A stretch of DNA of 5,717 nt. Source: Chloroflexota bacterium (lineage in GTDB: Bacteria; Chloroflexota; Limnocylindria; QHBO01). The notes beneath the pieces are model-generated. The model did not search any database. It was not told the DNA's origin and saw only the letters and a list, made by a program, of their open reading frames with translations. The stretch is from NCBI GenBank assembly GCA_031177555.1, contig JAPSGM010000131.1, forward strand, positions 1-5,717, written 5' to 3'. A program made the translations under genes and the position numbers. This document shows, piece after piece, positions 1 to 5,540 of this stretch. Position 1 is the stretch's first letter, and every line of letters starts with the position of its first letter.

Positions 1-2
1 TC

Positions 3-722
3 CTGCGGCCAGATCGGATCGACGATGCGCACGCCCTGCGGGCGATTGCCTCTGAGGCCAAAGTGTTGCGCGAGCTCGAGCACCCCTCGTTCATGCGCAT
101 CTTCGGCTGCGCGCTGGCAGGCCCGCGACCGTTCGTGGAGCTGGAGTTCCTGGACGGACCGCGCCTGTCGACGCTGGTCCGACGCCATGGCATCCTGCTG
201 CCGGAGCAGCTCTTCCCGCTGGCACGCCAGCTTGCCGCGGCGCTCCACTACCTCCACGGCCGTAGGATCCTGCACCTGGACGTGAAGCCGCGGAACATCG
301 TGATGGGACCGGTGCCGTGCCTGATCGACCTCTCGATCGCGCGTCGCCTGGACCAGGTTCCGAGCATCCGCGGCGCCCTCGGGACCGATGCGTACATGGC
401 GCCCGAGCAGGCCGACCCGGACCTGTTCGGCACGATGGGGCCGGCCACCGACGTGTGGGGCCTGGGCGTGACGCTGTACGAGGCCGCCTCGAAGCAACTG
501 CCCTTCCCGCGCGGGAATGCGCAGGCGGACGGCGCCGAACGCTGGCCGCAGCTCGTGCTCGACCCCGCGCCTCCGCCAGCCAAGGTTCCGCCGCCGCTGG
601 GCTCCCTGCTGCTGTCCGCCCTGGAACGCGACCCGGCCAACCGGCCGTCACCCGCGGAGCTGTTCGACGCCTTCGACGAGCTGGCCGCGCAGCACGGGGT
701 GCGGCGGGTTCGATTCACCTGA
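3..722 (+). CDS. Ser/Thr protein kinase (PknB-like), 5' end cut by the window edge
   Basis: The frame is open from base 3 and gives 239 residues to TGA at 720-722; the start lies outside the window. It begins with LRPD, which in this family usually follows the ATP-binding lysine of strand beta-3 by a residue or two, so that lysine is probably just upstream. Visible motifs: a helix-C glutamate near base 54, the catalytic loop HLDVKPRN at 273-296, a metal-binding Asp in IDLS at 327, GTDAYMAPEQ (activation segment/APE) near 384-413, DVWGLGV of helix F, and RDPANRPS of subdomain XI. The catalytic Asp, Lys and Asn are present, so activity is likely. The HRD arginine is replaced by Leu (a non-RD kinase) and DFG by DLS. 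The protein ends right after the kinase fold, with no membrane segment or sensor domain, so the visible part is cytosolic. The next gene follows after 18 bases and probably shares its transcript. Confidence 0.95.
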   Translation: MRPDRIDDAHALRAIASEAKVLRELEHPSFMRIFGCALAGPRPFVELEFLDGPRLSTLVRRHGILLPEQLFPLARQLAAALHYLHGRRILHLDVKPRNIVMGPVPCLIDLSIARRLDQVPSIRGALGTDAYMAPEQADPDLFGTMGPATDVWGLGVTLYEAASKQLPFPRGNAQADGAERWPQLVLDPAPPPAKVPPPLGSLLLSALERDPANRPSPAELFDAFDELAAQHGVRRVRFT

Positions 723-740
723 CCCTGAACGAGGGAGAGC

Positions 741-1355
741 ATGGCCGGAACGCGCGTGATGATGGCGATCCTGGCGATCGCCATCGTCGTTGGCGGCTTC
801 ACCGCCGGGCGACTGTTCGCCCAGCTGGCCGCGCCGGCTGGGCCGGCGGCCTCTACGCCGCCGGCCAGCCAGCCGCCGGTCATCCTGCCCGATCGGGATG
901 TTTTCGGACGCGACGTCCCCGGACTGCCGCGCCATCCCGGCGCGGTCAGGACAGGGTTCGACCGTCGCGAGGGAGCCAGGACCGTGGTCACGACGGTCTC
1001 GTATGCCGTGCGAGCGGAGAGGAACGAGGTCCGCGCGTTCTACGTCGAGGCCTTTCACGAAAAGAGGTGGGAGATGGTCGACCTGCAGTTCTCGGGCAGG
1101 ACCTGGACCTTCGTGGTCGTGCGTGGGGCGCGCCAGGCGACTGTCGAGGTGGTCAGCGAAACGGACGTCATCCAGGTGCTGGTCGAGGTGACGCGCAGGC
1201 TTCCCGATCCCACGCCGAAGCCGACGCCGAAGCCGGAGCAGCCGGCTCCGCCTCCGCCCCCGCCCGATGATGACGACGACGGCGACGACGACCGCGACGA
1301 CGATGGGGACGACGGCGACGACTCGGATGACGGCGCCGGCGGCAGCGACGACTAG
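741..1355 (+). CDS. Membrane-anchored protein with Pro-rich linker and poly-Asp tail
   Basis: A 204-residue protein of unknown function. ATG at 741 is preceded by GAGGGAG (731-737), a good ribosome binding site. Residues 6-23 form one hydrophobic segment, either a signal anchor or an uncleaved signal peptide, so the rest is probably outside the membrane. A Pro/Ala-rich stretch (30-50) precedes a compact domain (about 60-152) with LPRHPGAVR and a mixed strand/helix pattern (FYVEAFHEKRWEM, then TWTFVVVRG). I recall similar small domains in uncharacterised Chloroflexota proteins but cannot verify this. Residues 155-175 are a TPKP/poly-Pro linker, and the last 29 residues hold 19 Asp. The gene follows the kinase by 18 bases, so it may be a partner or substrate of that kinase (inference). 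Its stop lies 8 bases from the stop of the convergent regulator gene. Confidence 0.87.
   Translation: MAGTRVMMAILAIAIVVGGFTAGRLFAQLAAPAGPAASTPPASQPPVILPDRDVFGRDVPGLPRHPGAVRTGFDRREGARTVVTTVSYAVRAERNEVRAFYVEAFHEKRWEMVDLQFSGRTWTFVVVRGARQATVEVVSETDVIQVLVEVTRRLPDPTPKPTPKPEQPAPPPPPPDDDDDGDDDRDDDGDDGDDSDDGAGGSDD
1212..1235 (+). repeat. Perfect 12-base tandem repeat (2 copies)
   Basis: The unit ACGCCGAAGCCG occurs twice back to back and encodes TPKP twice in the Pro-rich linker of the 741-1355 gene. It is a coding repeat, probably a recent slippage or duplication. Confidence 0.9.
1266..1352 (+). repeat. GAC/GAT-rich tract encoding an acidic tail
   Basis: An imperfect trinucleotide tract of GAC and GAT codons interrupted by Gly, Arg and Ser codons. 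It encodes 19 Asp in 29 residues and ends at the stop codon. Both GAC and GAT are used, so the tract is not a single pure microsatellite. Confidence 0.85.
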
Positions 1356-1363
1356 ACGAGGGG

Positions 1364-2041
1364 TCAGCCGGGCGGCGCCTCGAAGCGGTAGCCCGTCCCG
1401 CGTACCGTCGAAATCGGGTCCCTGCCGGCCTTGTCACGCAGCTTTCGGCGGAGGTAGCCGACGTACACGTCGACGACGTTCGAGCCGGGGTCGTAGCCGT
1501 ACTCCCAGACCGCTTCCAGGATCTGGCTTCGGGTCAGGACCTGTCCGGGATGGCGCATGAAGTACTCCAGCAGGGCGAACTCTCGCGCCGCGAGCTCGAT
1601 CTCGCGTTCCCCGCGCCAGGCGCGGCGGGCGAGCAGGTCGAGGCGCGTATCGCCGACCTCGATGACGGCGGCCTGACCCTGGTCGCGGCGGCGGCTCAGC
1701 GCACGGATCCTGGCCATGAGCTCCTCAAGCGCGAATGGCTTGGTCAGGTAGTCGTCGGCCCCTGCGTCGAGCGTCTGGACCGTGCTCGGCACGTCGTCGC
1801 GAGCGGTGAGCATCAGGACGGGAAGCTCCGGCCGGCGGGCGCGAAGGCGGCGCAGGACTTCCTGCCCGTCCATCCCCGGCAGGCCGATGTCCAGGATGAC
1901 CAGATCGATCCCTCCGTCATCCGCCATCTCGAGGCCATCGGTCCCGTCCGAGGCCGTCTCGAGCTGGTGCCCATGGGCCCCGAGGCCGCGCTCGAGGAGG
2001 CGCACGATCCGCGGTTCGTCTTCGACGAGCAGAATGCGCAC
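1364..2041 (-). CDS. OmpR/PhoB-family two-component response regulator
   Basis: A 225-residue DNA-binding regulator. The receiver domain (about 1-115) has the acidic pocket E7-D8, phosphoacceptor D51 in ILDIGLPG, T79 in MLTA and K101 in LTKPF, all conserved. The C-terminal winged helix (about 125-222) has the family pattern: AAREFALLEYFMRHPGQVLTR, VDVYVGYLRRKL and TVRGTGYRF. The start is GTG at 2041, giving MRILLVEDE, the usual first residues of the family. The frame stays open upstream to 2146, but that extension overlaps the histidine kinase gene and has no family character. No Shine-Dalgarno sequence precedes the GTG; instead TATACT lies 7 bases upstream, which suggests a leaderless transcript. 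The neighbouring divergent histidine kinase is the obvious phosphodonor. The target genes are not evident, though the beta-solenoid gene beyond the kinase is a candidate. Confidence 0.97.
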   Translation of the reverse strand: MRILLVEDEPRIVRLLERGLGAHGHQLETASDGTDGLEMADDGGIDLVILDIGLPGMDGQEVLRRLRARRPELPVLMLTARDDVPSTVQTLDAGADDYLTKPFALEELMARIRALSRRRDQGQAAVIEVGDTRLDLLARRAWRGEREIELAAREFALLEYFMRHPGQVLTRSQILEAVWEYGYDPGSNVVDVYVGYLRRKLRDKAGRDPISTVRGTGYRFEAPPG

Positions 2042-2048
2042 GGGTTCG

Positions 2049-2054
2049 AGTATA
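2049..2054 (-). promoter_or_regulatory. Putative -10 box TATACT of the response regulator gene
   Basis: TATACT on the - strand ends 7 bases before the regulator's GTG. That places the expected transcription start on or next to the start codon, consistent with leaderless translation. No convincing -35 hexamer is visible. The complementary strand reads TATAGA over 2051-2056, a weak -10 pointing at the histidine kinase. Confidence 0.6.
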
Positions 2055-2060
2055 GAGAGG
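2055..2060 (+). promoter_or_regulatory. Ribosome binding site of the histidine kinase gene
   Basis: GAGAGG lies 7 bases before the GTG at 2068 and supports that start. It directly abuts the TATACT box of the opposite gene. If the kinase message carries this site, its promoter must lie inside the 5' part of the regulator gene. Confidence 0.6.
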
Positions 2061-2067
2061 CGTTCGG

Positions 2068-3480
2068 GTGACCAGCGACCGCGGCATCGAGGATGCGCCG
2101 GCGCCCGTGTTGGAGCGCCGGCCGTGGCGGGGGGTGCTCCTGGCAATCGTCGGGCTCCTGGCCGGCATGGCGCTCATCGGCGGCGTGGGCATCGCCATCA
2201 ACCGCGGCATCACCGGCCTGGTCGACGAGGCCCTGGCCTATGATGTGGAGCTCGAGGACAACGCTGATGACCTGCGCGTGTCGGTGCTGGACGTGCGGCA
2301 CTACCACCGCGACCTGCTGTTCAACGACCCGACCGAGGCGCGCGTCGGCGAGTGGCAGGAGCGCTACGCCGCCATGCTTTCCGAGATCCGCGAGCTCGGC
2401 CAGCTGGGCGTGCGGGACCCGGCGGCGCCGCAGCCCGAGGACCTGCTGCGCATCGCCGAGCGGTACTACGAGGACTTCCGGCCCGCCATCCTCCTGTTCG
2501 AGAGCAACCCGCGCCGGTTCGAGGCGGCGAGCCTGGAGGGCCTGGAGCGGATCGACGAGCTGAGCGCGGCCGCCATGGAGCTGGACAAGCTCGGCGAGGA
2601 GCTGGCCGCGGCCGCCCTGCGGGACATCGAGGAGGCGAGTGGCAACGCATCTTTGGTGCTGCTCACCGTGCTGGCCGGGCTGGTCGCGATCGGTGCGCTC
2701 CTCGGCCTGGTGGTGCTGCGCCTAGTGGAGGACACCAGGCGCCTCGCGATCCGCGAGCGCGCGGCGGCGACGGCGCTGGCCGAAGTGTCGAAGGCGAAGA
2801 CCGAATTCATCGCCGATGTCTCCCACGAGCTGCGCACGCCGCTCACGGTGGTCCGCGGCAATGCCGAGGTCGGCCTGGCGGTGAGCGACGACCCGGAGCA
2901 CGGCGAGATCCTGCGCGAGATCGTCGACGAAGCATCGCGCATGACCCGAATGGTCGAGGACCTCCTGTTCCTGGCCCGGTCGGACTCGACCGGCGTCCCG
3001 CTTCAGCTCGCCGAGCACGACGTCGCCGGCTGGTTGAACGAGGCGGCCGCACGCGCCGTGGCGCTGGCTCGTGACAGGGGAGCCGAGGTCGTCACCACGC
3101 TGGAGCCGGTCGGCCGGGCGCGCCTGGATCCCGAGCGCATGTCACAGGCGGTGCTGATCCTCATCGACAACGCCGCGAAGTACGCGCCGGGCTCGCCGAT
3201 CGGGCTGAGTGGGCGGGCCGAGGACGGCCAGCTGGTGGTCCGCGTCACCGACCGCGGTCCGGGCATCGCTCCGGATGAGCTGCCCCGCATCTTCGACCGC
3301 TACCACCGTGCCACGGGGTCCCTTCCCGGGTCGGGGCTGGGGCTGGCCATCGCCCGCACGATCGTCCAGGGTCACGGCGGCACCATCGAGGCCGACAGCC
3401 GACCGGGCGAGGGCACCACCATGATCATCCGGCTGCCGCTTCACGGGGCGGCGGACGCGCCGGCGCCCGGGCGTGGGTGA
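2068..3480 (+). CDS. Membrane sensor histidine kinase
   Basis: A 470-residue HisKA/HATPase_c kinase, the probable partner of the divergent response regulator. Start GTG at 2068, with GAGAGG 7 bases upstream. A cytosolic N-terminus is followed by membrane helix 1 (about 21-44), an extracytoplasmic, mostly helical sensor region (about 45-193) and membrane helix 2 (about 195-219). The sensor region has long amphipathic stretches and a pattern near LRVSVLDVRHYHRDLL that recalls CHASE3 or four-helix-bundle domains; this assignment is tentative. The H-box has phosphoacceptor H253 in DVSHELRTPLT. The ATP domain has N368 in LIDNAAKYAP, D395 in DRGPGIAP and a glycine-rich G2 box at G421-G425 (GSGLGLAIA), all intact. 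Only about 24 residues separate helix 2 from the H-box region, too few for a HAMP domain. The beta-solenoid gene follows 94 bases after the stop. Confidence 0.97.
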   Translation: MTSDRGIEDAPAPVLERRPWRGVLLAIVGLLAGMALIGGVGIAINRGITGLVDEALAYDVELEDNADDLRVSVLDVRHYHRDLLFNDPTEARVGEWQERYAAMLSEIRELGQLGVRDPAAPQPEDLLRIAERYYEDFRPAILLFESNPRRFEAASLEGLERIDELSAAAMELDKLGEELAAAALRDIEEASGNASLVLLTVLAGLVAIGALLGLVVLRLVEDTRRLAIRERAAATALAEVSKAKTEFIADVSHELRTPLTVVRGNAEVGLAVSDDPEHGEILREIVDEASRMTRMVEDLLFLARSDSTGVPLQLAEHDVAGWLNEAAARAVALARDRGAEVVTTLEPVGRARLDPERMSQAVLILIDNAAKYAPGSPIGLSGRAEDGQLVVRVTDRGPGIAPDELPRIFDRYHRATGSLPGSGLGLAIARTIVQGHGGTIEADSRPGEGTTMIIRLPLHGAADAPAPGRG

Positions 3481-3540
3481 GAGCTTTCTCATGGGTCGCT
3501 CACCGAGCCCTCATCGGGGAGTCGCATCGTCGCGGCCAAC

Positions 3541-3556
3541 ACCGGCACCCGCCGGT
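3541..3556 (+). other. Perfect short inverted repeat upstream of the beta-solenoid gene
   Basis: ACCGGC, a four-base loop ACCC, then GCCGGT: a 6-base-pair GC-rich hairpin ending 5 bases before the GAGGAG ribosome binding site at 3562. No T-run follows, so a simple intrinsic terminator is unlikely. It could be a leader structure, an operator half-site pair, or chance. Confidence 0.4.
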
Positions 3557-3561
3557 CGATC

Positions 3562-3567
3562 GAGGAG
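3562..3567 (+). promoter_or_regulatory. Ribosome binding site that fixes the start at 3575
   Basis: GAGGAG lies 7 bases before the ATG at 3575. It selects this ATG over in-frame starts further upstream, which would overlap the end of the histidine kinase gene and put about 34 extra residues ahead of an obvious signal peptide. Confidence 0.8.
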
Positions 3568-3574
3568 CACGCTC

Positions 3575-4141
3575 ATGAATCGGATACGAAACACGGTCCT
3601 GGCGCTCGCGTTCGGGCTGGTGGCAGCCCTCGGCGCGCCGGCCGCGGTGCACGCGGAGGAGACGACCTGCCGGGGCAGCATCGGCTCTCGCACGGTGGAC
3701 AACCTGCGCGTCCCTCGAGGTGCCACGTGCACGCTCAATGGCACGCGGGTGGAGGGGACGATCAAGGTCGCGGGCAACGCCACGCTGTATGCCTATGACG
3801 TCCGGGTCAAGGGCAACGTGCAGGCCGAGGAAGCGGCTCGCGTCCGCGTCCTGGCGGGATCCCGGATCAACGGCAACATTCAGCTCGATGACGGCGGCAA
3901 CGCCAGGGTCCGCTGGACGCGCGTCGGCGGCAGCATCCAGCTCAAGTCCAATGACGGACTGCTGATCGTGGCGCACAACACGGTCGGCGCCGATGTGCAG
4001 GCCTTCTCGAACGACGGAGGCGTCCGGATCAGGGGCAACGTCATCGACGGCAACCTGCAGTGCAAGGGCAACGATCCGCGGCCGACGGGTGGGGACAACG
4101 TCGTCCACGGCAACAAGGAGGACCAGTGCCGGCGCCTGTAG
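3575..4141 (+). CDS. Secreted beta-solenoid repeat protein
   Basis: A 188-residue protein. Residues 1-27 form a classical signal peptide: MNRIRN, a hydrophobic core, and VHA followed by EE at the likely cleavage site. The mature protein contains six tandem units of 19-20 residues (60-78, 79-98, 99-117, 118-137, 138-157, 158-177). Each opens with a pattern like x-G-N/S-I/V/L-Q and ends with a V/I, as expected for coils of a right-handed parallel beta-helix. Cysteines lie only outside or at the edge of the stack: C32 and C52 before it, C163 in the last unit and C185 near the end. This suggests disulfide-stabilised caps (inference). It looks like the uncharacterised secreted repeat proteins seen in high-GC Gram-positive-like bacteria, and resembles bactofilin-type solenoids in fold only. 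No catalytic motif is visible. It lies 94 bases downstream of the histidine kinase on the same strand, so co-transcription is possible but unproven. Confidence 0.9.
   Translation: MNRIRNTVLALAFGLVAALGAPAAVHAEETTCRGSIGSRTVDNLRVPRGATCTLNGTRVEGTIKVAGNATLYAYDVRVKGNVQAEEAARVRVLAGSRINGNIQLDDGGNARVRWTRVGGSIQLKSNDGLLIVAHNTVGADVQAFSNDGGVRIRGNVIDGNLQCKGNDPRPTGGDNVVHGNKEDQCRRL
3752..4105 (+). repeat. Six tandem 19-20-residue coding units (beta-solenoid coils)
   Basis: Units begin at residues 60, 79, 99, 118, 138 and 158 with EGTIK, KGNVQ, NGNIQ, GGSIQ, GADVQ and DGNLQ; a seventh partial unit begins HGN. The repeat is clear in protein but diverged in DNA, so it is an old structural repeat rather than a recent duplication. 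Confidence 0.85.
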
Positions 4142-4356
4142 CCGCTTGAGCGTGTCTGTCGACCTCTTCTCCTACGCCGTCCCCTGACCGCGGTGCGTTG
4201 CCGGCGCGACCGCTAGCCAGATCCGAACAGGTGCCCGGCTGCTGTCCTGAGGCGCTCCGCGCATTCCTCGCTGATCTGCCTCCCGGCTTGCGTATTGCCC
4301 GAGCCGATGTGGGGGTATGCCTGTCATTGGGATTGCTCGGTGAGCGGGCAAGCGCT
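4142..4356. other. Intergenic stretch without a supported gene
   Basis: These 215 bases separate the stop of the beta-solenoid gene from the 3' end of the convergent tRNA gene. I see no convincing coding frame and no hairpin followed by a T-run. The only structure noted is a 7-base inverted repeat (TTGCCCG at 4295-4301, CGGGCAA at 4345-4351) with a 43-base spacer. It is probably a shared 3' region where both transcripts end. Confidence 0.6.
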
Positions 4357-4433
4357 TGGCGGGCCCGACCGGATTCGAACCGGCGATCTCCAGCGTGACA
4401 GGCTGGCATGTTGGGCCACTACACCACGGGCCC
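4357..4433 (-). tRNA. tRNA-Asp (anticodon GTC) with encoded CCA
   Basis: A complete 77-base cloverleaf. The acceptor stem GGGCCCG pairs perfectly with CGGGCCC, followed by discriminator G (usual for tRNA-Asp) and a genome-encoded CCA. The D stem is GTGT/ACAT. The anticodon stem CCAGC/GCTGG holds the loop CTGTCAC, with anticodon GTC at 4399-4397. The T arm reads GCCGG-TTCGAAT-CCGGT. It reads aspartate codons GAC and GAU. A promoter lies just upstream, so it can be transcribed independently of the membrane-protein genes before it. Confidence 0.98.
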
Positions 4434-4452
4434 GCGGGAGTGACGGTGGCCG

Positions 4453-4481
4453 AGTATAGCAAAGGGTCCGGGCCCCTTCAG
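4453..4481 (-). promoter_or_regulatory. Promoter of the tRNA-Asp gene
   Basis: On the - strand, CTGAAG (4481-4476; 3 of 6 matches to TTGACA), a 17-base spacer and TATACT (4458-4453). TGC precedes the TATACT, forming an extended -10. The predicted start gives a leader of about 13 bases before the mature 5' end at 4433, for RNase P to remove. The -35 box contains the TGA stop codon of the upstream membrane-protein gene. Confidence 0.65.
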
Positions 4482-4930
4482 TCTGGCTCCCGGCCCACCC
4501 TCCTCCGCCCCATCAGCAGCGCGGCCGACCATCCGTAGGCGCCCGCCAGCCCCAGCAGCCCGATGGCCGCCGGCAGCATCCCGGCGGCCGGCGCGTCCCC
4601 CGCCGCGGCGCTGACCAGGGCCGCTACCGCCCAGCCCAGCGCGATCGCCGCCATGACCGCGCAGGTCACGATGGCGGCGACCAGCGAGCGCCCGCGGCGT
4701 ACTGCCGTCCCCAGCACCAGGTGGGCCACGCCGGTGAGCAGGAGCGCCGCGCCGAGAGCCATTGCCGCCCCGCCGATGGCTGCGGCATCCGAGGTGATCT
4801 CGTCCGGCAGCAAGGCGTGGATCCGCTCGGCCAGCGCCAGCCCGGCGAACATGCCGGCACCGCCGGCGAGCAGGAGGAGCAGCCCGGTCCCGGTCAGCAC
4901 CAGGACTGGCACCGCGTCGAGGCGGCTCAT
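4478..4930 (-). CDS. Four-helix integral membrane protein of unknown function
   Basis: 150 residues, mostly Ala, Leu and Gly. ATG at 4930 is preceded by AGAGG (4940-4936), 5 bases away. Predicted membrane helices: about 7-34, 50-77, 82-107 and 116-140. A hydrophilic loop with LPDEITSD (41-48) joins helices 1 and 2, and an Arg-rich turn (VRRGR, 77-81) joins helices 2 and 3. The C-terminus GRRRVGR is strongly basic; by the positive-inside rule both termini and the Arg-rich turn would face the cytosol. I recognise no family or catalytic motif. It lies 13 bases downstream of a second four-helix protein gene and is probably co-transcribed with it. Its stop codon overlaps the -35 box of the tRNA promoter. 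Confidence 0.82.
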   Translation of the reverse strand: MSRLDAVPVLVLTGTGLLLLLAGGAGMFAGLALAERIHALLPDEITSDAAAIGGAAMALGAALLLTGVAHLVLGTAVRRGRSLVAAIVTCAVMAAIALGWAVAALVSAAAGDAPAAGMLPAAIGLLGLAGAYGWSAALLMGRRRVGREPD

Positions 4931-4943
4931 GCTCGCCTCTGGG

Positions 4944-5456
4944 TCAGCGGCGGGGACGGATCAGGATCACGGTCGCGGCGGCGAAGATGATCGCTGCGAC
5001 CGCCAGGGCCATGCTGAGCACCAGGTCGCCGCCGGGCTGCAGCTGGACGAGGATGACGCCGGCCACGGCCAGGATGGCGGCCAGCGCGGAGGTCGCTGCC
5101 GCCACGGCGCGGCTGCCGCGGACCTCGGACAGGACGGCCAGCCCCGACCCGCTGAGCACGAGCCCGAGCACCGACAGCCCGATCCCGCCGATGACCTGGC
5201 CGATGCCCAGCTGGTCGACGTTGGGCGGCGGCGAGGACCCATAGCGGTTCGTGATCGTCATCCCCGAGACCGTCATGGCGACGCCGGCGATGAATACGGC
5301 GAGTCCCAGCACCGCCACCGCCAGCACCGCCGCGCTCGCCCACTCCCCGAGGTGCGCGGGCGCAAGCGAGTGGGATCGCCCCCGTGCGGGTCGCGCTGGC
5401 ACCGCGTCGCGCGCGCGCGCACGGGACGCGGGCTTCCCGACCTTCTTGGTGACCAC
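4944..5456 (-). CDS. Four-helix integral membrane protein with basic N-terminal tail
   Basis: 170 residues from GTG at 5456. An Arg/Lys-rich, probably disordered cytosolic tail (1-38) precedes four predicted helices: about 40-63, 86-109, 117-139 and 145-166. An extracytoplasmic loop with NRYGSSPPPN (70-79) follows helix 1, and the C-terminus is RPRR. No family recognised. The start is uncertain. GTG 5456 has a perfect AGGAGG (5475-5470), but 13 bases away, which is long. ATG 5513 (189 residues) and GTG 5537 (197 residues) are in frame without a ribosome binding site; the extension is Pro-rich with less GC-biased third positions, which argues against it. The TACAAT box at 5541-5546 would start transcription inside the 5537 GTG, arguing against that start. 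The next gene begins 13 bases downstream and has the same layout. Confidence 0.75.
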   Translation of the reverse strand: MVTKKVGKPASRARARDAVPARPARGRSHSLAPAHLGEWASAAVLAVAVLGLAVFIAGVAMTVSGMTITNRYGSSPPPNVDQLGIGQVIGGIGLSVLGLVLSGSGLAVLSEVRGSRAVAAATSALAAILAVAGVILVQLQPGGDLVLSMALAVAAIIFAAATVILIRPRR

Positions 5457-5540
5457 GCTGACGCAGGTGCCTCCTGGTTGGCTGGAAGGGATCGGCCGCG
5501 GAGGCGGACGCATCGGTCCGTACCGGGCGAACGGCACCCG

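Noticed and set aside
248..991. Long - strand frame of 247 residues opposite the kinase and the acidic protein
   Set aside because: Composition is Arg/Ser/Pro-rich without domain character, as expected from the complement of GC-rich genes, and it overlaps two well-supported genes.
1550..2071. + strand frame of 173 residues antisense to the response regulator
   Set aside because: It mirrors the complementary codons of a clearly conserved OmpR-type gene and has no motif of its own.
2042..2146. Upstream extension of the response regulator to an ATG at 2146
   Set aside because: It adds 35 residues of Pro/Ala/Arg-rich sequence, overlaps the histidine kinase, and the family normally begins at MRILLVEDE.
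3473..3574. Upstream extension of the beta-solenoid protein to 3473
   Set aside because: It would overlap the end of the kinase gene and bury the signal peptide; ATG 3575 has a good ribosome binding site.
4295..4351. Inverted repeat TTGCCCG/CGGGCAA as a terminator
   Set aside because: The 43-base spacer and absence of a T-run make it a poor terminator; it may be chance.
4461..4479. Possible AAGGG/CCCTT hairpin after the membrane-protein gene
   Set aside because: Only five base pairs with a 7-base loop and no real T-run; it overlaps the tRNA promoter, which explains the site better.
4198..4538. Small + strand frames (66 and 60 residues) containing RPDSNRRSPA and GPTGFEPAIS
   Set aside because: These are the well-known false peptides made by translating the complement of a tRNA T arm; they overlap the tRNA-Asp gene antisense and are not real proteins.
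5408..5420. Alternating CG run (13 bases)
   Set aside because: It is explained by Arg/Ala codons in a basic protein tail in GC-rich DNA; possible Z-DNA formation has no further support.
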